Shown: positions 37,287-46,820 of the stretch, in pieces
Layout: each line of letters begins with the position of its first letter
How positions within the stretch are numbered: position 1 is the first letter of the stretch
Source: Rhodopirellula islandica
Lineage (GTDB): Bacteria; Planctomycetota; Planctomycetia; Pirellulales; Pirellulaceae
Reading direction: 5' to 3'
Length of the DNA stretch: 64,000 nucleotides
NCBI RefSeq assembly: GCF_001027925.1
Contig: NZ_LECT01000031.1
Location: 186,001-250,000, forward strand
Notes under the pieces: model-generated
The model's input: only the letters and a program-made list of their open reading frames with translations
Database searches by the model: none
Told to the model about the DNA's origin: nothing
Program-made: the position numbers and the translations under genes

Positions 37287-38780
37287 ATGGATGGTCCCGC
37301 CAACGCGAATTTGAAATCGGACAAGCGTTCGCTTGAGCAAGCCCAACCCATTCTGCGGGATGTATTCGGGCACGAGTCGTTTCGCCCCAGTCAGTCGGCC
37401 GTCATCCAACACATTCTCGCGGCAGAGCACGCCATGGTGATCATGCCCACGGGGCGTGGCAAGTCACTGTGCTTTCAAATCCCCGCCTTGCTCGGATCGG
37501 ACGACGATCTGACGCTGGTGCTTTCACCACTGATTGCGTTGATGCAAGATCAAGTGGATGGGCTGGTCGCGAAAGGCATCGATGCCACTCTCATCAATTC
37601 CTCACTGGATCGGATGGAGCGAGAAAAGCGACAGGAGAAACTGCGTCAGAATCGCTACCGGTTGCTCTACGTCACGCCTGAACGATTCCGGAAGCCTGAG
37701 TTCCTCGACGCTATCTCAGGACGAAACATTCAGCTGCTTGCGATCGACGAAGCTCACTGCGTCAGCCAATGGGGGCACGACTTCCGGCCAGACTACAGCC
37801 GAATTGCCGACATTCGAAAACAACTTGGATCTCCGACGACCATCGCCCTCACCGCAACCGCCACGGCAGAATGTCGCGCCGACATCGTCGATCAGATCGG
37901 ACTCGAAGATGGCGACATGCGACTGTTCCACGAAGGAATTGATCGCCCCAACTTGCGAATCGATGTCGAAACAGTGATGGGTGACGACGAAAAGCTCGAA
38001 CAGATCCTGAAAGCTCTCTCTGAACCGCTGCTTCCGTCACCAACCCCTCAGGCCAGCGGTGGGACGATCCTCTACTTCTCGTTGATCAAGACGTTGACGC
38101 GTTTCAGCGACCTGCTCTTGGCGAGATCCATTGATCATGTCTGCTATCACGGCGATCAATCACGCAAGGATCGACGTCGGATCCAAAACCAATTCATGTC
38201 GGGCGAACGAGATCTCGTCCTGGCCACGCCTGCTTTTGGCATGGGAGTCGACAAGGAAGACATTCGGCTGGTCGTCCACGTCGAAACCCCAGGTTCCATT
38301 GAGTCCTATTACCAAGAGATTGGACGGGCGGGCCGCGACGATCTGCCGAGTCGTTGCCTTTGGCTCTACGATCAAGATGACCTGATGACACAAATGCAGT
38401 TCATCGAGTGGGCCAATCCGGATGCCGATTTCTACGATCGCCTGATGTTCTCACTCGAGAACCACGCGGATCGTTGCATCGCGTATGGCCTGGACTGGCT
38501 TCGCAACGAACTGCAACGGGTCAGCCCGCATGACCACCGGGTCGACACTGCCCTCGCCATGCTCGACCGGCATGGCGTGGTCGCAGGCCCGCGGGAACCA
38601 GAATGCTTCCAATTGATCGGCCCGTTGCCAGAACAATTCCGAAACAACTCGTGGCTCTCAGAGAAACGGCAACGCGATCAAAAACGCCTGTATGCGATGG
38701 TTCAGTTTGCTGCGACACCGAGTGATGAACGCCAAGCTTTTTTAAACCGCTACTTCTTAGAAGATGCGTCGATCCAATGA
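37287..38780 (+). CDS. recQ: RecQ-family ATP-dependent DNA helicase, short form
   Basis: 497 residues (E. coli RecQ has about 610). Helicase motifs: FRPSQSAVIQHIL (motif 0), MPTGRGKS (Walker A, GRGKS replacing GGGKS), LSPLIALMQDQV, DEAHCVSQWGHDFRP, TATATAE, YHGDQSRKDRR, FGMGVDKEDIR and GRAGRDDLPS (motif VI). The zinc-binding part looks degenerate: the usual CRR element is SDERQAF and the protein ends at FLNRYFLEDASIQ, before the CxxC cysteines, and HRDC is absent. It should unwind DNA 3'-5', but winged-helix contacts and zinc structure may differ. Divergent from the RluA-family gene. Confidence 0.92.
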   Translation: MDGPANANLKSDKRSLEQAQPILRDVFGHESFRPSQSAVIQHILAAEHAMVIMPTGRGKSLCFQIPALLGSDDDLTLVLSPLIALMQDQVDGLVAKGIDATLINSSLDRMEREKRQEKLRQNRYRLLYVTPERFRKPEFLDAISGRNIQLLAIDEAHCVSQWGHDFRPDYSRIADIRKQLGSPTTIALTATATAECRADIVDQIGLEDGDMRLFHEGIDRPNLRIDVETVMGDDEKLEQILKALSEPLLPSPTPQASGGTILYFSLIKTLTRFSDLLLARSIDHVCYHGDQSRKDRRRIQNQFMSGERDLVLATPAFGMGVDKEDIRLVVHVETPGSIESYYQEIGRAGRDDLPSRCLWLYDQDDLMTQMQFIEWANPDADFYDRLMFSLENHADRCIAYGLDWLRNELQRVSPHDHRVDTALAMLDRHGVVAGPREPECFQLIGPLPEQFRNNSWLSEKRQRDQKRLYAMVQFAATPSDERQAFLNRYFLEDASIQ

Positions 38781-38788
38781 ACCGTCCA

Positions 38789-39703
38789 TCACGATGCAGC
38801 AGCTCTGGCATCCAAGCCACCCGCTGCTTCAAACAAGTCCAAAGCCTGAACGGTTTCCGCCACGTCATGCACACGAATGACATGAGCACCAGCCGCAGCG
38901 ACTGCCATCGACACCCCCAGCGTGCCAGCCATCGGGTCGTAGTCGTCGCCTGAAAAACGCTCCTTGCTCTGCAACAGCTTCTTAATGAATCCCTTCCGGG
39001 AATGCCCAATCAAAATGGGCGTTCCGTGCGAAGCGAAGCGTTGGGTTGCGGTTAACAAGGTGAGATTGTGCTCGTGGGTCTTCCCAAACCCGATTCCGGG
39101 ATCCAGACAAATACGCTCTGAATCAATCCCAGCGTCCAGGCAAGCTTGCCGGCGAGCCAACAAATACCGTTCGATCTCCGCCACGACATCGTCGTAACGA
39201 GGATCGTCCTGCATCGTTTGCGGGTTGCCTCGCATGTGCATCACGCAGACGCCTGCCGATGTTTCAACGGCGACCGCAGGCATCATGGAATCACCTTCCA
39301 AACCCGTCACATCGTTGATGATCTCTGCGCCGGCGTGGATTGCGGCTCGCGCAACGGAGGCTTTGCTGGTATCGATGCTGATGGGGATGGTCAACTGACT
39401 CGCCAACCGCTCAATCACTGGCACAACACGGCGTACTTCGGTCTCCGCATTCACCGGATCGCTGTAGGGACGCGTGCTCTCACCGCCGATGTCAATCAAG
39501 TCGGCTCCCGCGGATTGCATTTCCAACGCAACGTTGACCGCATCCGCCAAAGTCTTCTCACTCGCAAGTTGCTCACCTGCAGAAACGAAGCGGCCACCGT
39601 CTGAAAAGCTATCCGGCGTGACGTTCAAAATCCCCATCACGAGCGGACGTCGGCCGATTTCCAAGCAACGCCGAGACGTCCGCCACACCGCGCGTCGGAT
39701 CAT
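38789..39703 (-). CDS. folP: Dihydropteroate synthase
   Basis: 304 residues. MGILNVTPDSFSDGGRF and DIGGESTRPYSDPV are the two DHPS signatures, with SIDTSKASVARAAI and GFGKTHEHNLTLL elsewhere. It joins p-aminobenzoate to the pterin diphosphate in folate synthesis, in the cytosol. ATG 39703 overlaps the radical-SAM gene's stop (ATGA), so expression is probably coupled to it. A shorter start at ATG 39637 (MGILNVT) would lose the leader before the core. Confidence 0.94.
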   Translation of the reverse strand: MIRRAVWRTSRRCLEIGRRPLVMGILNVTPDSFSDGGRFVSAGEQLASEKTLADAVNVALEMQSAGADLIDIGGESTRPYSDPVNAETEVRRVVPVIERLASQLTIPISIDTSKASVARAAIHAGAEIINDVTGLEGDSMMPAVAVETSAGVCVMHMRGNPQTMQDDPRYDDVVAEIERYLLARRQACLDAGIDSERICLDPGIGFGKTHEHNLTLLTATQRFASHGTPILIGHSRKGFIKKLLQSKERFSGDDYDPMAGTLGVSMAVAAAGAHVIRVHDVAETVQALDLFEAAGGLDARAAAS

Positions 39704-41046
39704 GTGTAGCGAACGTTCTGGTGCTCAGGCTCAAAGAATGCCGGCAGCAATGAATCCACTCGCAGCAACCCCTCACGAGTCAAACGAACCTCATCGGGAT
39801 GCACTTCTGCCAGGCCTTCTTCCACGTAACCATCCCAAACCGATTTCCAATCCTCCACGATATCAACGCCAAACTTGGATTGGAAATAGTCCCGTTCGAG
39901 GAAACCGCGTTTCAGCAACAAAATCATTTCGCGAATCAACGCTTGGTGCTCGGTCGGAACAAATCCGCGGCCGAGCGGCAACTTCCCTTCCTCAATCGCG
40001 CCGAGGTACTGCTCCATGTGGGGCAGGTTTTGGTAGTGAGCGCCCGCTGCGTGGCCAAAGCTAGCGATGCCAGTTGCTAACAGGTCGGCACCTCGCCAGA
40101 GATTGTCACGGTAAGAGAAGTTCACTTTCCCGGTGTCTTTGACCAACGTGTAAGCGCTGCTGACTTTGTATCCTGCTGATGTCATCTCATCGAAGGCGTA
40201 GCTGACCCAGTCGCGTTTGGTCTGCCAGTCAGCCACCGGGCTGTCAATTTTGTTGCCCAAGATATCGGCGCTGTAAACCGTGTTGAACGGCAGTTCCATT
40301 TGGTAGATCGTCACGCTTTCTGGCGACATGTCGATCGTGCGACGAATGTTGTCTCGCCAGTTCTCCCATGTCTCACCCACCATTCCCGAGATCAGGTCAA
40401 TGTTCACATTGGGGAACTGAGCCGCTTCAATCCACTCCCAAGCCGCGAAAACTTGTTTTGAGAGGTGAGCCCGACCGTTCTCTTCCAACAACTTGTCGGA
40501 GAAGTTTTCAATTCCCAAGCTCAACCGGGTCACACCCAATTGCTCACGCAATGTCTTGACTTTGGTCTCACTCAGCGTGCCTGGTTCACATTCAAAGGTG
40601 ACTTCTTCGGCACCATCCCAAGTGATGTGCTCGCGCAAACGATCGGCGAGTTTGGTCAATTGTTTGGGCGAAAGAAAACTGGGCGTCCCACCGCCGAAGT
40701 AAACAAACCGAAACGGGCGATCACCCATCACCGGCAGTTGACTGACCATCGAAATCTCGTTGCACAACGCATCGACGTAGCGTTGAACTTCTTGAGCTTT
40801 CACGTCCGTGAAAACTTTGAAGTAACAAAACTTACAACGCTTTCGACAAAACGGGATGTGCAGATACAGCCCCAACGGATTCTCGCTGGTCGGTGCGGAA
40901 TCCATGCGTTGCTTCACGTCATCGAGCGAATCCGCTTTCCACTGGCTGTAGGGCGGGTAATTGCTGATGAAGTAGCTGCCGACTTCCGTCTTGCTACCTT
41001 CCGGCTTTTTTTCGCGAGACTCGTCCTGGGTCGATGCAGTCGTCAT
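39700..41046 (-). CDS. HemN/HemW-like radical SAM enzyme (coproporphyrinogen III oxidase family)
   Basis: 448 residues from ATG 41046, with GGGA about eight bases upstream; a frame opening 29 codons earlier exists. LHIPFCRKRCKFCYFKVF holds CX3CX2C for the 4Fe-4S/SAM site, followed by YFGGGTPSFL and FECEPGTLSETK. The C-terminal HemN domain (LTREGLLRVDSLLPAFF) is present. Substrate could be coproporphyrinogen III or the enzyme could be a HemW-type heme chaperone; the CRKRC spacing does not decide. Runs with folP (ATGA overlap) and follows the PQQ-like gene, so an operon of three is likely. Confidence 0.85.
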   Translation of the reverse strand: MTTASTQDESREKKPEGSKTEVGSYFISNYPPYSQWKADSLDDVKQRMDSAPTSENPLGLYLHIPFCRKRCKFCYFKVFTDVKAQEVQRYVDALCNEISMVSQLPVMGDRPFRFVYFGGGTPSFLSPKQLTKLADRLREHITWDGAEEVTFECEPGTLSETKVKTLREQLGVTRLSLGIENFSDKLLEENGRAHLSKQVFAAWEWIEAAQFPNVNIDLISGMVGETWENWRDNIRRTIDMSPESVTIYQMELPFNTVYSADILGNKIDSPVADWQTKRDWVSYAFDEMTSAGYKVSSAYTLVKDTGKVNFSYRDNLWRGADLLATGIASFGHAAGAHYQNLPHMEQYLGAIEEGKLPLGRGFVPTEHQALIREMILLLKRGFLERDYFQSKFGVDIVEDWKSVWDGYVEEGLAEVHPDEVRLTREGLLRVDSLLPAFFEPEHQNVRYT

Positions 41047-41154
41047 AAAATTCCCGTTTGCGTGCGAATGATCAGTTTCAGAATAGTCGATTCGCTGCTC
41101 ACACCGAACCGGTGAGCCTCGAATCCTGGCCAAAAACGCTTCGGTAAAGAAGCC

Positions 41155-42447
41155 TTACTTGGGCCCAAAGCTGCGTACCATGCCTTCATCGTCCGCGATG
41201 ACCAAACGCCCCCCCACAATGGCAGGCTCACCGATGAAGGCACCGCGAATTTCGAAATCCCACTTTTCTCGTCCGTCAAGGAGCGCCAAACGCACGAGTC
41301 GGCCGTCCGTCGATGCGATCCAAACATCCTCGCCCGCAATCACAGGGGAAGCGTCCGCACGCCGTTTCAAAGTCACCCTCCATCGAAGTTGGCCAGTTTC
41401 GCGTTCAATCGCATCCACCGTTTTGTTGCGACTGGTCACGACAACCACTTCGTCGGTGACCGCGACGCTGCCGCGGTATTCCTGGCTTCGATCGGGATCA
41501 CTGTATTCCCAAGTCGGCTCGACGGGAGCATCCGAATCGTTTGATGGTGAGAACGCGTACAGCACGCCATCCATGATCGGAACAAACAATTCCCCTCCCT
41601 GAATCGCGGGTGTGCTGCCCGTTGGGCCTCCCAATGGAATCGCTTCCCGTGAGGCCTTGCCGGTGCTCAGGTCCACCACATGCAACCCGCCATCGCATCC
41701 GCCCAGGTAAGTCTTCCCATCGCCGATGGTCGCGCCACAGCGGATTTGGTCGCCAGTTTCATACTTCCAAATCAGCTCGCCCGAATCCAAAGCAAAACAA
41801 TACAAACTGCCATCCTGGCTGGTGACCAACACCCGCGGCTGCAATTCAATCTCCCCTGCTGAATCAGGCCGGCGCAACACGTAGAAAGAAGGCGACGCGC
41901 TGATTTCGCCACCGGTCAAGCTTTTCCAAAGCTGCTCCCCTGAGACAGGATCCCAAGCGACAACATTGCCTTCGACATCTCCCGAAACCAAAACAGGCGA
42001 CAGGTTTTCGGCCCACGATTGAATTCCTGCCGGTTGCAAAGGACTGGTATTCGCCGGCAGGTCGCTCGCATCCAGAACATTCACAGCTCCCACAGACGGG
42101 CGAACGTCCAGGGGCAAAAACAGGGCAGGGGAAGCGACGAACCCCGTCTCCAACTCGTGCCGCCACATCGACTTTCCCGTTGAAAGCGAGATGGCTTCGA
42201 GACCGCCCATCACATCCACCACGAAAACGTGGTTGCCATCGCTCACGGGAGCGGACTCAATCGCTTCCGCGGTCTTGGTTTCCCATTGCAGCACCAACTC
42301 TTCCGCCAATCCGGTCGCTCGTGCTCCGGTCCCGGCGAAGTTCCCACGTGCCGTTGGCCAAACCGGCGAAACAACATCTTCTGCGAATGCCGCAGGCAAA
42401 ACGCATCCGCCTAGTAACACAGCGAGACAACAACCGACTCGAATCAT
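41155..42447 (-). CDS. Secreted PQQ-like beta-propeller protein
   Basis: 430 residues from ATG 42447, with AAAGG upstream; a longer frame to 42495 is less likely. A signal peptide (RVGCCLAVLLGGCVLPAAFA) precedes propeller-like repeats with the tryptophan-docking pattern: VDVMGGLEAISLSTGKSMWRH, VVAWDPVSGEQLWK, LYCFALDSGELIWKYETG, LHVVDLSTGKAS, VDAIERETGQLRWRV and RLVRLALLDGREKWDF. The blades suggest a BamB/PQQ-like propeller in the periplasm; no quinone-binding or catalytic residues are evident. Located upstream of the radical-SAM and folP genes. Confidence 0.85.
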   Translation of the reverse strand: MIRVGCCLAVLLGGCVLPAAFAEDVVSPVWPTARGNFAGTGARATGLAEELVLQWETKTAEAIESAPVSDGNHVFVVDVMGGLEAISLSTGKSMWRHELETGFVASPALFLPLDVRPSVGAVNVLDASDLPANTSPLQPAGIQSWAENLSPVLVSGDVEGNVVAWDPVSGEQLWKSLTGGEISASPSFYVLRRPDSAGEIELQPRVLVTSQDGSLYCFALDSGELIWKYETGDQIRCGATIGDGKTYLGGCDGGLHVVDLSTGKASREAIPLGGPTGSTPAIQGGELFVPIMDGVLYAFSPSNDSDAPVEPTWEYSDPDRSQEYRGSVAVTDEVVVVTSRNKTVDAIERETGQLRWRVTLKRRADASPVIAGEDVWIASTDGRLVRLALLDGREKWDFEIRGAFIGEPAIVGGRLVIADDEGMVRSFGPK

Positions 42448-42624
42448 GGCGGGAACCTTTTTTGCGGATGCGGTGTCTTGAAAGCAGTGAATCATCGTCC
42501 ATTCAGCACATTTTGTGTGTTTCTGGTTGGCCTCCCGTACTGCCCAGCAGAACGCTGCCGACTATTATAACGACCAGGCGAAGTCTCGCCCCCATCTGCC
42601 CTCATTCACGACCACCGAAGTTTT

Positions 42625-44115
42625 ATGATTTGTGTCAGTCTCGGCCGTGCCCGCCACAAACGCATGATCGCCGAACACCAGTACTTGGTCGAACAAGGCG
42701 CCCAGCTCGTTGAATTGCGTCTGGATTACATTTCGCGCGCAGTGGACCTGAAACGATTACTCAATGACCGTCCCGGGCCCGTGGTCGCCACGGTTCGTCG
42801 CAAAGAGGACGGCGGGCGATGGGAACGATCCGAGCAAGATCGCCTCATGCTGCTACGCAGTGTCATTGCAGCGGGAGCCGAATACGTCGACATCGAAGCC
42901 GATATCGCCTCGCAAATCCCACGATACGGCAACACTAAGCGAATCATCAGCTACCACGACTTCAGTGGCACACCAGAAAATCTCGACGAACTGCACGAGG
43001 CGATGGCAGCCGAAGACGCCGACATCGTCAAAATCGCCTGCATGGCAAATTCATTTTCGGACAACATCCGAATGATCAACCTCTGCAAGAACGCCAAGAT
43101 CCCAACAATCGGGATCTGCATGGGCGAGATCGGCATGCTGACCCGGATCCTCGCCAACCGCGTCGGATCACCCTTCACCTACGCGACGTTCAGCTCGGAC
43201 AAAAAACTTGCTCCGGGCCAATTGAACTGGAAGGAAATGAACAGCGTCTATCACTACGAAACAATCAAAGAAGACACCGCGTTGTTCGGCGTGATCGCAG
43301 ACCCCGTCGCCCATAGCCACAGCCCACTGATTCACAACGCAGCCTTTGTCGACGCGGGGCTGAATGCTCGCTACCTGCCTTTGCGGGTGCCCAAGGATGA
43401 CCTGCCTTCGTTCATGAACACCTGCACGGACCTCGGCATCCAAGGCATCAGCATCACGATTCCCCACAAGGAATCAGCTCTCCAGTACTGCACACAAGCC
43501 GAATCGGCCGCCACTGGCATCGGTGCGATCAACACGATGGTCTTCAACGGGGACGATCGCCTCGGATACAACACCGACTATCGAGCTGCGATGGATTGCA
43601 TCGAAGAAGCATTCAATATCGAACGGGGCACCGAGAATTCCCTGCAAGGAAAAACGGCACTGATCCTAGGAGCCGGCGGCGTTTCGCGAGCCATCGCGTG
43701 GGGACTGCGGCAACGCAAGTGCGACGTCACCATCAGCTCTCGAACCCGGGAACGCGCTGAGATGTTGGCCGCTGACATCGGTTGCCATGTCGTCGACTGG
43801 GAAGAACGCCACGACACGAAAGTCCAACTGCTCATCAATGGGACTCCAATCGGCATGCACCCAGATGTCGACAACACCCCGTTCAACCAGTCCGCTCTGA
43901 ACCAGTTCATGGTTGTCTTCGACACGGTTTACAACCCCGAAAACACGCTGCTGATCAAACAAGCGAAACAGAAACAATCTCGCGTGATCACTGGTGTGGA
44001 CATGTTCGTCCGCCAAGCCGCGTATCAGTTCAAACTCTTCACCGGCCAAGAAGCTTCGATCGAACTGATGCGAAAGAAGATCAAAGAAGCCACGAACCCA
44101 GTCCAGCTGAACTAA
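42625..44115 (+). CDS. aroDE: Bifunctional 3-dehydroquinate dehydratase / shikimate dehydrogenase
   Basis: 496 residues fusing type I DHQ dehydratase (about 1-215) to shikimate dehydrogenase (about 220-490). First half: ELRLDYI, SYHDFSGTPENL with the catalytic His, and VKIACMAN with the Schiff-base Lys. Second half: FGVIADPVAHSHSPLIHN (shikimate site), TIPHKE with Lys, GAGGVSRAIAWGL (NADP loop), NTDY. Together they run two steps of the shikimate pathway. The same order is found in plants and is known in PVC-group bacteria. ATG 42625 is the only good start. Confidence 0.95.
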   Translation: MICVSLGRARHKRMIAEHQYLVEQGAQLVELRLDYISRAVDLKRLLNDRPGPVVATVRRKEDGGRWERSEQDRLMLLRSVIAAGAEYVDIEADIASQIPRYGNTKRIISYHDFSGTPENLDELHEAMAAEDADIVKIACMANSFSDNIRMINLCKNAKIPTIGICMGEIGMLTRILANRVGSPFTYATFSSDKKLAPGQLNWKEMNSVYHYETIKEDTALFGVIADPVAHSHSPLIHNAAFVDAGLNARYLPLRVPKDDLPSFMNTCTDLGIQGISITIPHKESALQYCTQAESAATGIGAINTMVFNGDDRLGYNTDYRAAMDCIEEAFNIERGTENSLQGKTALILGAGGVSRAIAWGLRQRKCDVTISSRTRERAEMLAADIGCHVVDWEERHDTKVQLLINGTPIGMHPDVDNTPFNQSALNQFMVVFDTVYNPENTLLIKQAKQKQSRVITGVDMFVRQAAYQFKLFTGQEASIELMRKKIKEATNPVQLN

Positions 44116-44431
44116 GAGCCCTCACCTTCAGAGGTCGCGCCGGTTTTAAATGCTGAGCCTGTAGCGTCTTGAGAACCCCGCCCGACGAAGTTGGGAGGGG
44201 TCGGAAAGCGAGCGTTCAGCGAGCTTTTCGGGGGAGGGCGGTGCGAACCGCTTCCCGTGCCCGGACCCTTCCTCGCGTACGCCTGAACGGCGTCGCTCGC
44301 CCTCTCCCCCCAAACTTCGTTTCGGGAGAGGTGCATCGTGCGGAAACCCGCTGAAAAACCGTGTCAAAAAACGGCATGACCTCTTCCGTGAAAGTGGCAA
44401 CGGTCGGTCGATCCGACGGTTAGATCGCCAG
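44116..44431. other. Intergenic gap after aroDE containing a repeat
   Basis: The 316-bp stretch is mainly the palindromic element described separately (44176-44331). Its open frames are arginine-rich and non-protein-like. The remainder shows nothing I can name. Confidence 0.5.
44176..44331. repeat. Palindromic REP/MITE-like element
   Basis: Left arm (44176-44200) is CCCCGCCCGACGAAGTT then GGGAGGGG; right arm (44301-44331) begins CCTCTCCC and ends GGGAGAGG around AAACTTCGTTT. Each arm is a palindrome, and the arms are imperfect inverted copies of each other, with flanks AGCGAGCGTTCAG and CTGAACGGCGTCGCTC extending the pairing inward. It resembles dispersed palindromic repeats I recall from planctomycete genomes. 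No transposase is nearby. Confidence 0.7.
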
Positions 44432-45559
44432 CTAAATCGTCAGCTTGCGATCGCGAGCCACCACCTTCCATTGCTCGCTCACACGATGATCCCGCACGCA
44501 TTCCGCGTGCTGATGCAACGCGACCGTCGGACAAATGTGCACCGGGACGCCGTAGAGCACATCGCCACAGCGGAGCGAACAGCGTTCCTTGGTCTGCAAA
44601 ACCAGGTGCTCTTCATTGTGACCAACCACCTCGTGCTCCTCCTCCCAGTTCAACCACTGGACGCGTGGAAGTGGCATCTCCGACGCAATCGCTTTGTGAC
44701 CGAGATCGAGGCAAACGTGCGACTCCGTGGGCCGACTGATCACGCGGGTCATCACAACTGCCGCGGGCTCGAAAGGCATTGCAGGAGAGAAGGTCGGCTG
44801 CCCCGCGTCCCACAACACCGTCGTCCCGGCGCCCGTTTCGATTTCAAGTTGCCGAGCCCGTGCCTCCGCCTGCCAAAAACTGGCGGTGGGCGTCCCTCCC
44901 GCAACCAATCTCGGCTGGGTTTCAGAGTCGTGCTGCCACTCCGCGAGCCACGCCCAAAACGGCTTCATGACGTCATCGAACTGTTGCTTCAAACGCTCGG
45001 CGTCCGTGTCATGCAAGTGACCGTCGTAGACGTGAATCCCAGCGAAAGCAACATGCTCCCTCGACAACAGAGATCGAACCAAATCCGATGCGGCAGCGGA
45101 TGGCGTGATGCCGGTTCGGTTCATGCCAACGTTGACGTCCAACCAGACGCTTCCGCAGACACCGGCCCCTTGAAACGCATTTTCAAGTTGCTCCAACACC
45201 GCAGGTTCATCCACCAAGCACGAGAACAAACAACCGGGATAGCGTTTGATCAGCTTCACCAAACGCTGAATATTTGGTCCCACTGGCTGCACGGCAAGCA
45301 GAACATCCTTGGCCCCGGCTTCGGCGGTCATCTCAGCTTCTGCAATCGTCGCCGTCTTGAACCGAGTGATCCCCGCGGCAATGTTCATCTGGGTGATGGC
45401 GGGCATCTTGTGAGTTTTCACATGGGGCCGCAGACGATCGGAACTTCCCGCCATTTCGATCATCCGATCTAAGTTGGCTTGAACTCGATCGGGGTAGACC
45501 AACAACGCTGGCGAATTGACTTCATCGAGATTGTCCGTTTCGTACCAGGGACGCGACAT
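44432..45559 (-). CDS. D-threonine-aldolase-like PLP enzyme (alanine-racemase fold)
   Basis: 375 residues from ATG 45559; a longer frame to 45679 exists but the residues there look non-native. The fold-III PLP site is RPHVKTHKM with the Schiff-base Lys. The C-terminal HICPT element in VPVHICPTVALHQHAECV resembles the metal-binding HxC motif of D-threonine aldolase and D-serine dehydratase. Expected reaction: D-threonine to glycine and acetaldehyde, or a related D-beta-hydroxyamino acid. The downstream end of the gene abuts the intergenic repeat; the HtrA gene starts upstream on the same strand. Confidence 0.87.
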   Translation of the reverse strand: MSRPWYETDNLDEVNSPALLVYPDRVQANLDRMIEMAGSSDRLRPHVKTHKMPAITQMNIAAGITRFKTATIAEAEMTAEAGAKDVLLAVQPVGPNIQRLVKLIKRYPGCLFSCLVDEPAVLEQLENAFQGAGVCGSVWLDVNVGMNRTGITPSAAASDLVRSLLSREHVAFAGIHVYDGHLHDTDAERLKQQFDDVMKPFWAWLAEWQHDSETQPRLVAGGTPTASFWQAEARARQLEIETGAGTTVLWDAGQPTFSPAMPFEPAAVVMTRVISRPTESHVCLDLGHKAIASEMPLPRVQWLNWEEEHEVVGHNEEHLVLQTKERCSLRCGDVLYGVPVHICPTVALHQHAECVRDHRVSEQWKVVARDRKLTI

Positions 45560-45584
45560 GGGGGCAGGGGAACGAGAAATCCGA

Positions 45585-46820
45585 TCAGTCCAATGTTTCG
45601 AGTTCAACTGGCAAAACCAATTCAGTACCTTGGCGGAGCACCGTGACGTCAACCACGTCACCACGCTCGTAGTTCTCAAAAATCAGCGTCAAATCCGCCG
45701 TCGAAGTGACCTGATGATTGTCCACCGCCACAATGATATCGCCCAGCACGATGTCCCCGAAGCGGGTTCGACGCGTCGGCATCAATCCTGCCTCCGCAGC
45801 GCTGCTGGCATCAGGCACCTCCAGAATCAAGACGCCCGGCGGCAACTTGAACCGCTTGCTCATTGAATCGCTGGCAACCGTGATTGCGATTCCGGGGCGG
45901 ATGATTCGCCCGTGTTCAATCAACTCGGGAACCACCCAACGAACCGTGTCGACAGGAATCGCGAATCCAATTCCGGCGTAAGCTCCCGAGGGGCTGTAGA
46001 TCGCTGTGTTGACGCCAATCAATTGCCCTGAACGATCCAACAACGGCCCGCCACTGTTGCCAGGGTTGATCGCCGCGTCGGTTTGAATCACATCCTTGAT
46101 TGGGATCCCCGAGTCCGACTTGATTTCGCGACCGAGCGCACTGATGACGCCCGTCGTGAGGGTCTGATCCAATCCGAAAGGGTTGCCAATCGCAAGCGCG
46201 GTCCGCCCCACTTCCAAATCAGCTGAGACACCTCGCGGGATAGGACGAAGCCGTTTCGCAGGGGCATCGATTCGCAACACGGCAAGATCTTTGTCCGGGG
46301 CAACGCCCACCAATTTCGCCGGAAAGCTGGTTTGATCATCAAACGCCACCATCGCCACGTCGGCGTTTTGAATGACATGATTGTTGGTCACGATGTGCCC
46401 GACTTTGTCCCAAACAAATCCGGTCCCACTGCCCTGCGGTATCTCCTGCAAGTTCATGCTGAGGAAATCGCGAGCCACCTTGGAGGTCGTGATGTGGACG
46501 ACCGATGGTGATGTCACCCGGAACAGTTCAATCGTCCGCGACTCAGAATCCGGCGTTTCGCTTGCTGCGGAAATGCCCATCGTTTCGCGAGCGACCTCGC
46601 CCTCATTCGCCGTCCGCTCCACTACATACGAATTGCGTCGCGTGGCGGTCTCAGTGGATCCGCTTCCACTTGAACGCGGCCCTGGAGAAGTGACCTCTGT
46701 CGATGGTTGCAAAGACCGATCGACCTCAGAACGGCGAACCAGAAGTGCGATGACCAGGAGTATCAAACTCACATTCATCACCACCAAGCCAACGAAAAGA
46801 GATCGTTTCAAAGCGGACAT
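45585..46820 (-). CDS. HtrA/DegS-type serine protease, membrane-anchored
   Basis: 411 residues. The start ATG at 46820 shares a base with the rpoN stop (TGATG), which supports translational coupling. One N-terminal helix (SLFVGLVVMNVSLILLVIALLV) anchors it, followed by a disordered Ser/Thr linker. Catalytic triad: His in VTNNHVI, Asp in DKDLAVLRI, Ser in NPGNSGGPLL. A PDZ domain follows (about 310-405: GVLILEVPDASSAAEAGLM, GDIVLGDIIVAVDN). Likely a periplasmic quality-control or signalling protease. Being coupled to rpoN is unusual. Confidence 0.92.
   Translation of the reverse strand: MSALKRSLFVGLVVMNVSLILLVIALLVRRSEVDRSLQPSTEVTSPGPRSSGSGSTETATRRNSYVVERTANEGEVARETMGISAASETPDSESRTIELFRVTSPSVVHITTSKVARDFLSMNLQEIPQGSGTGFVWDKVGHIVTNNHVIQNADVAMVAFDDQTSFPAKLVGVAPDKDLAVLRIDAPAKRLRPIPRGVSADLEVGRTALAIGNPFGLDQTLTTGVISALGREIKSDSGIPIKDVIQTDAAINPGNSGGPLLDRSGQLIGVNTAIYSPSGAYAGIGFAIPVDTVRWVVPELIEHGRIIRPGIAITVASDSMSKRFKLPPGVLILEVPDASSAAEAGLMPTRRTRFGDIVLGDIIVAVDNHQVTSTADLTLIFENYERGDVVDVTVLRQGTELVLPVELETLD

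Noticed and set aside
44112-44400. Small frames in the repeat after aroDE
   Set aside because: Their sequence is the palindromic element; residues are Arg/Gly-rich and show no family similarity.
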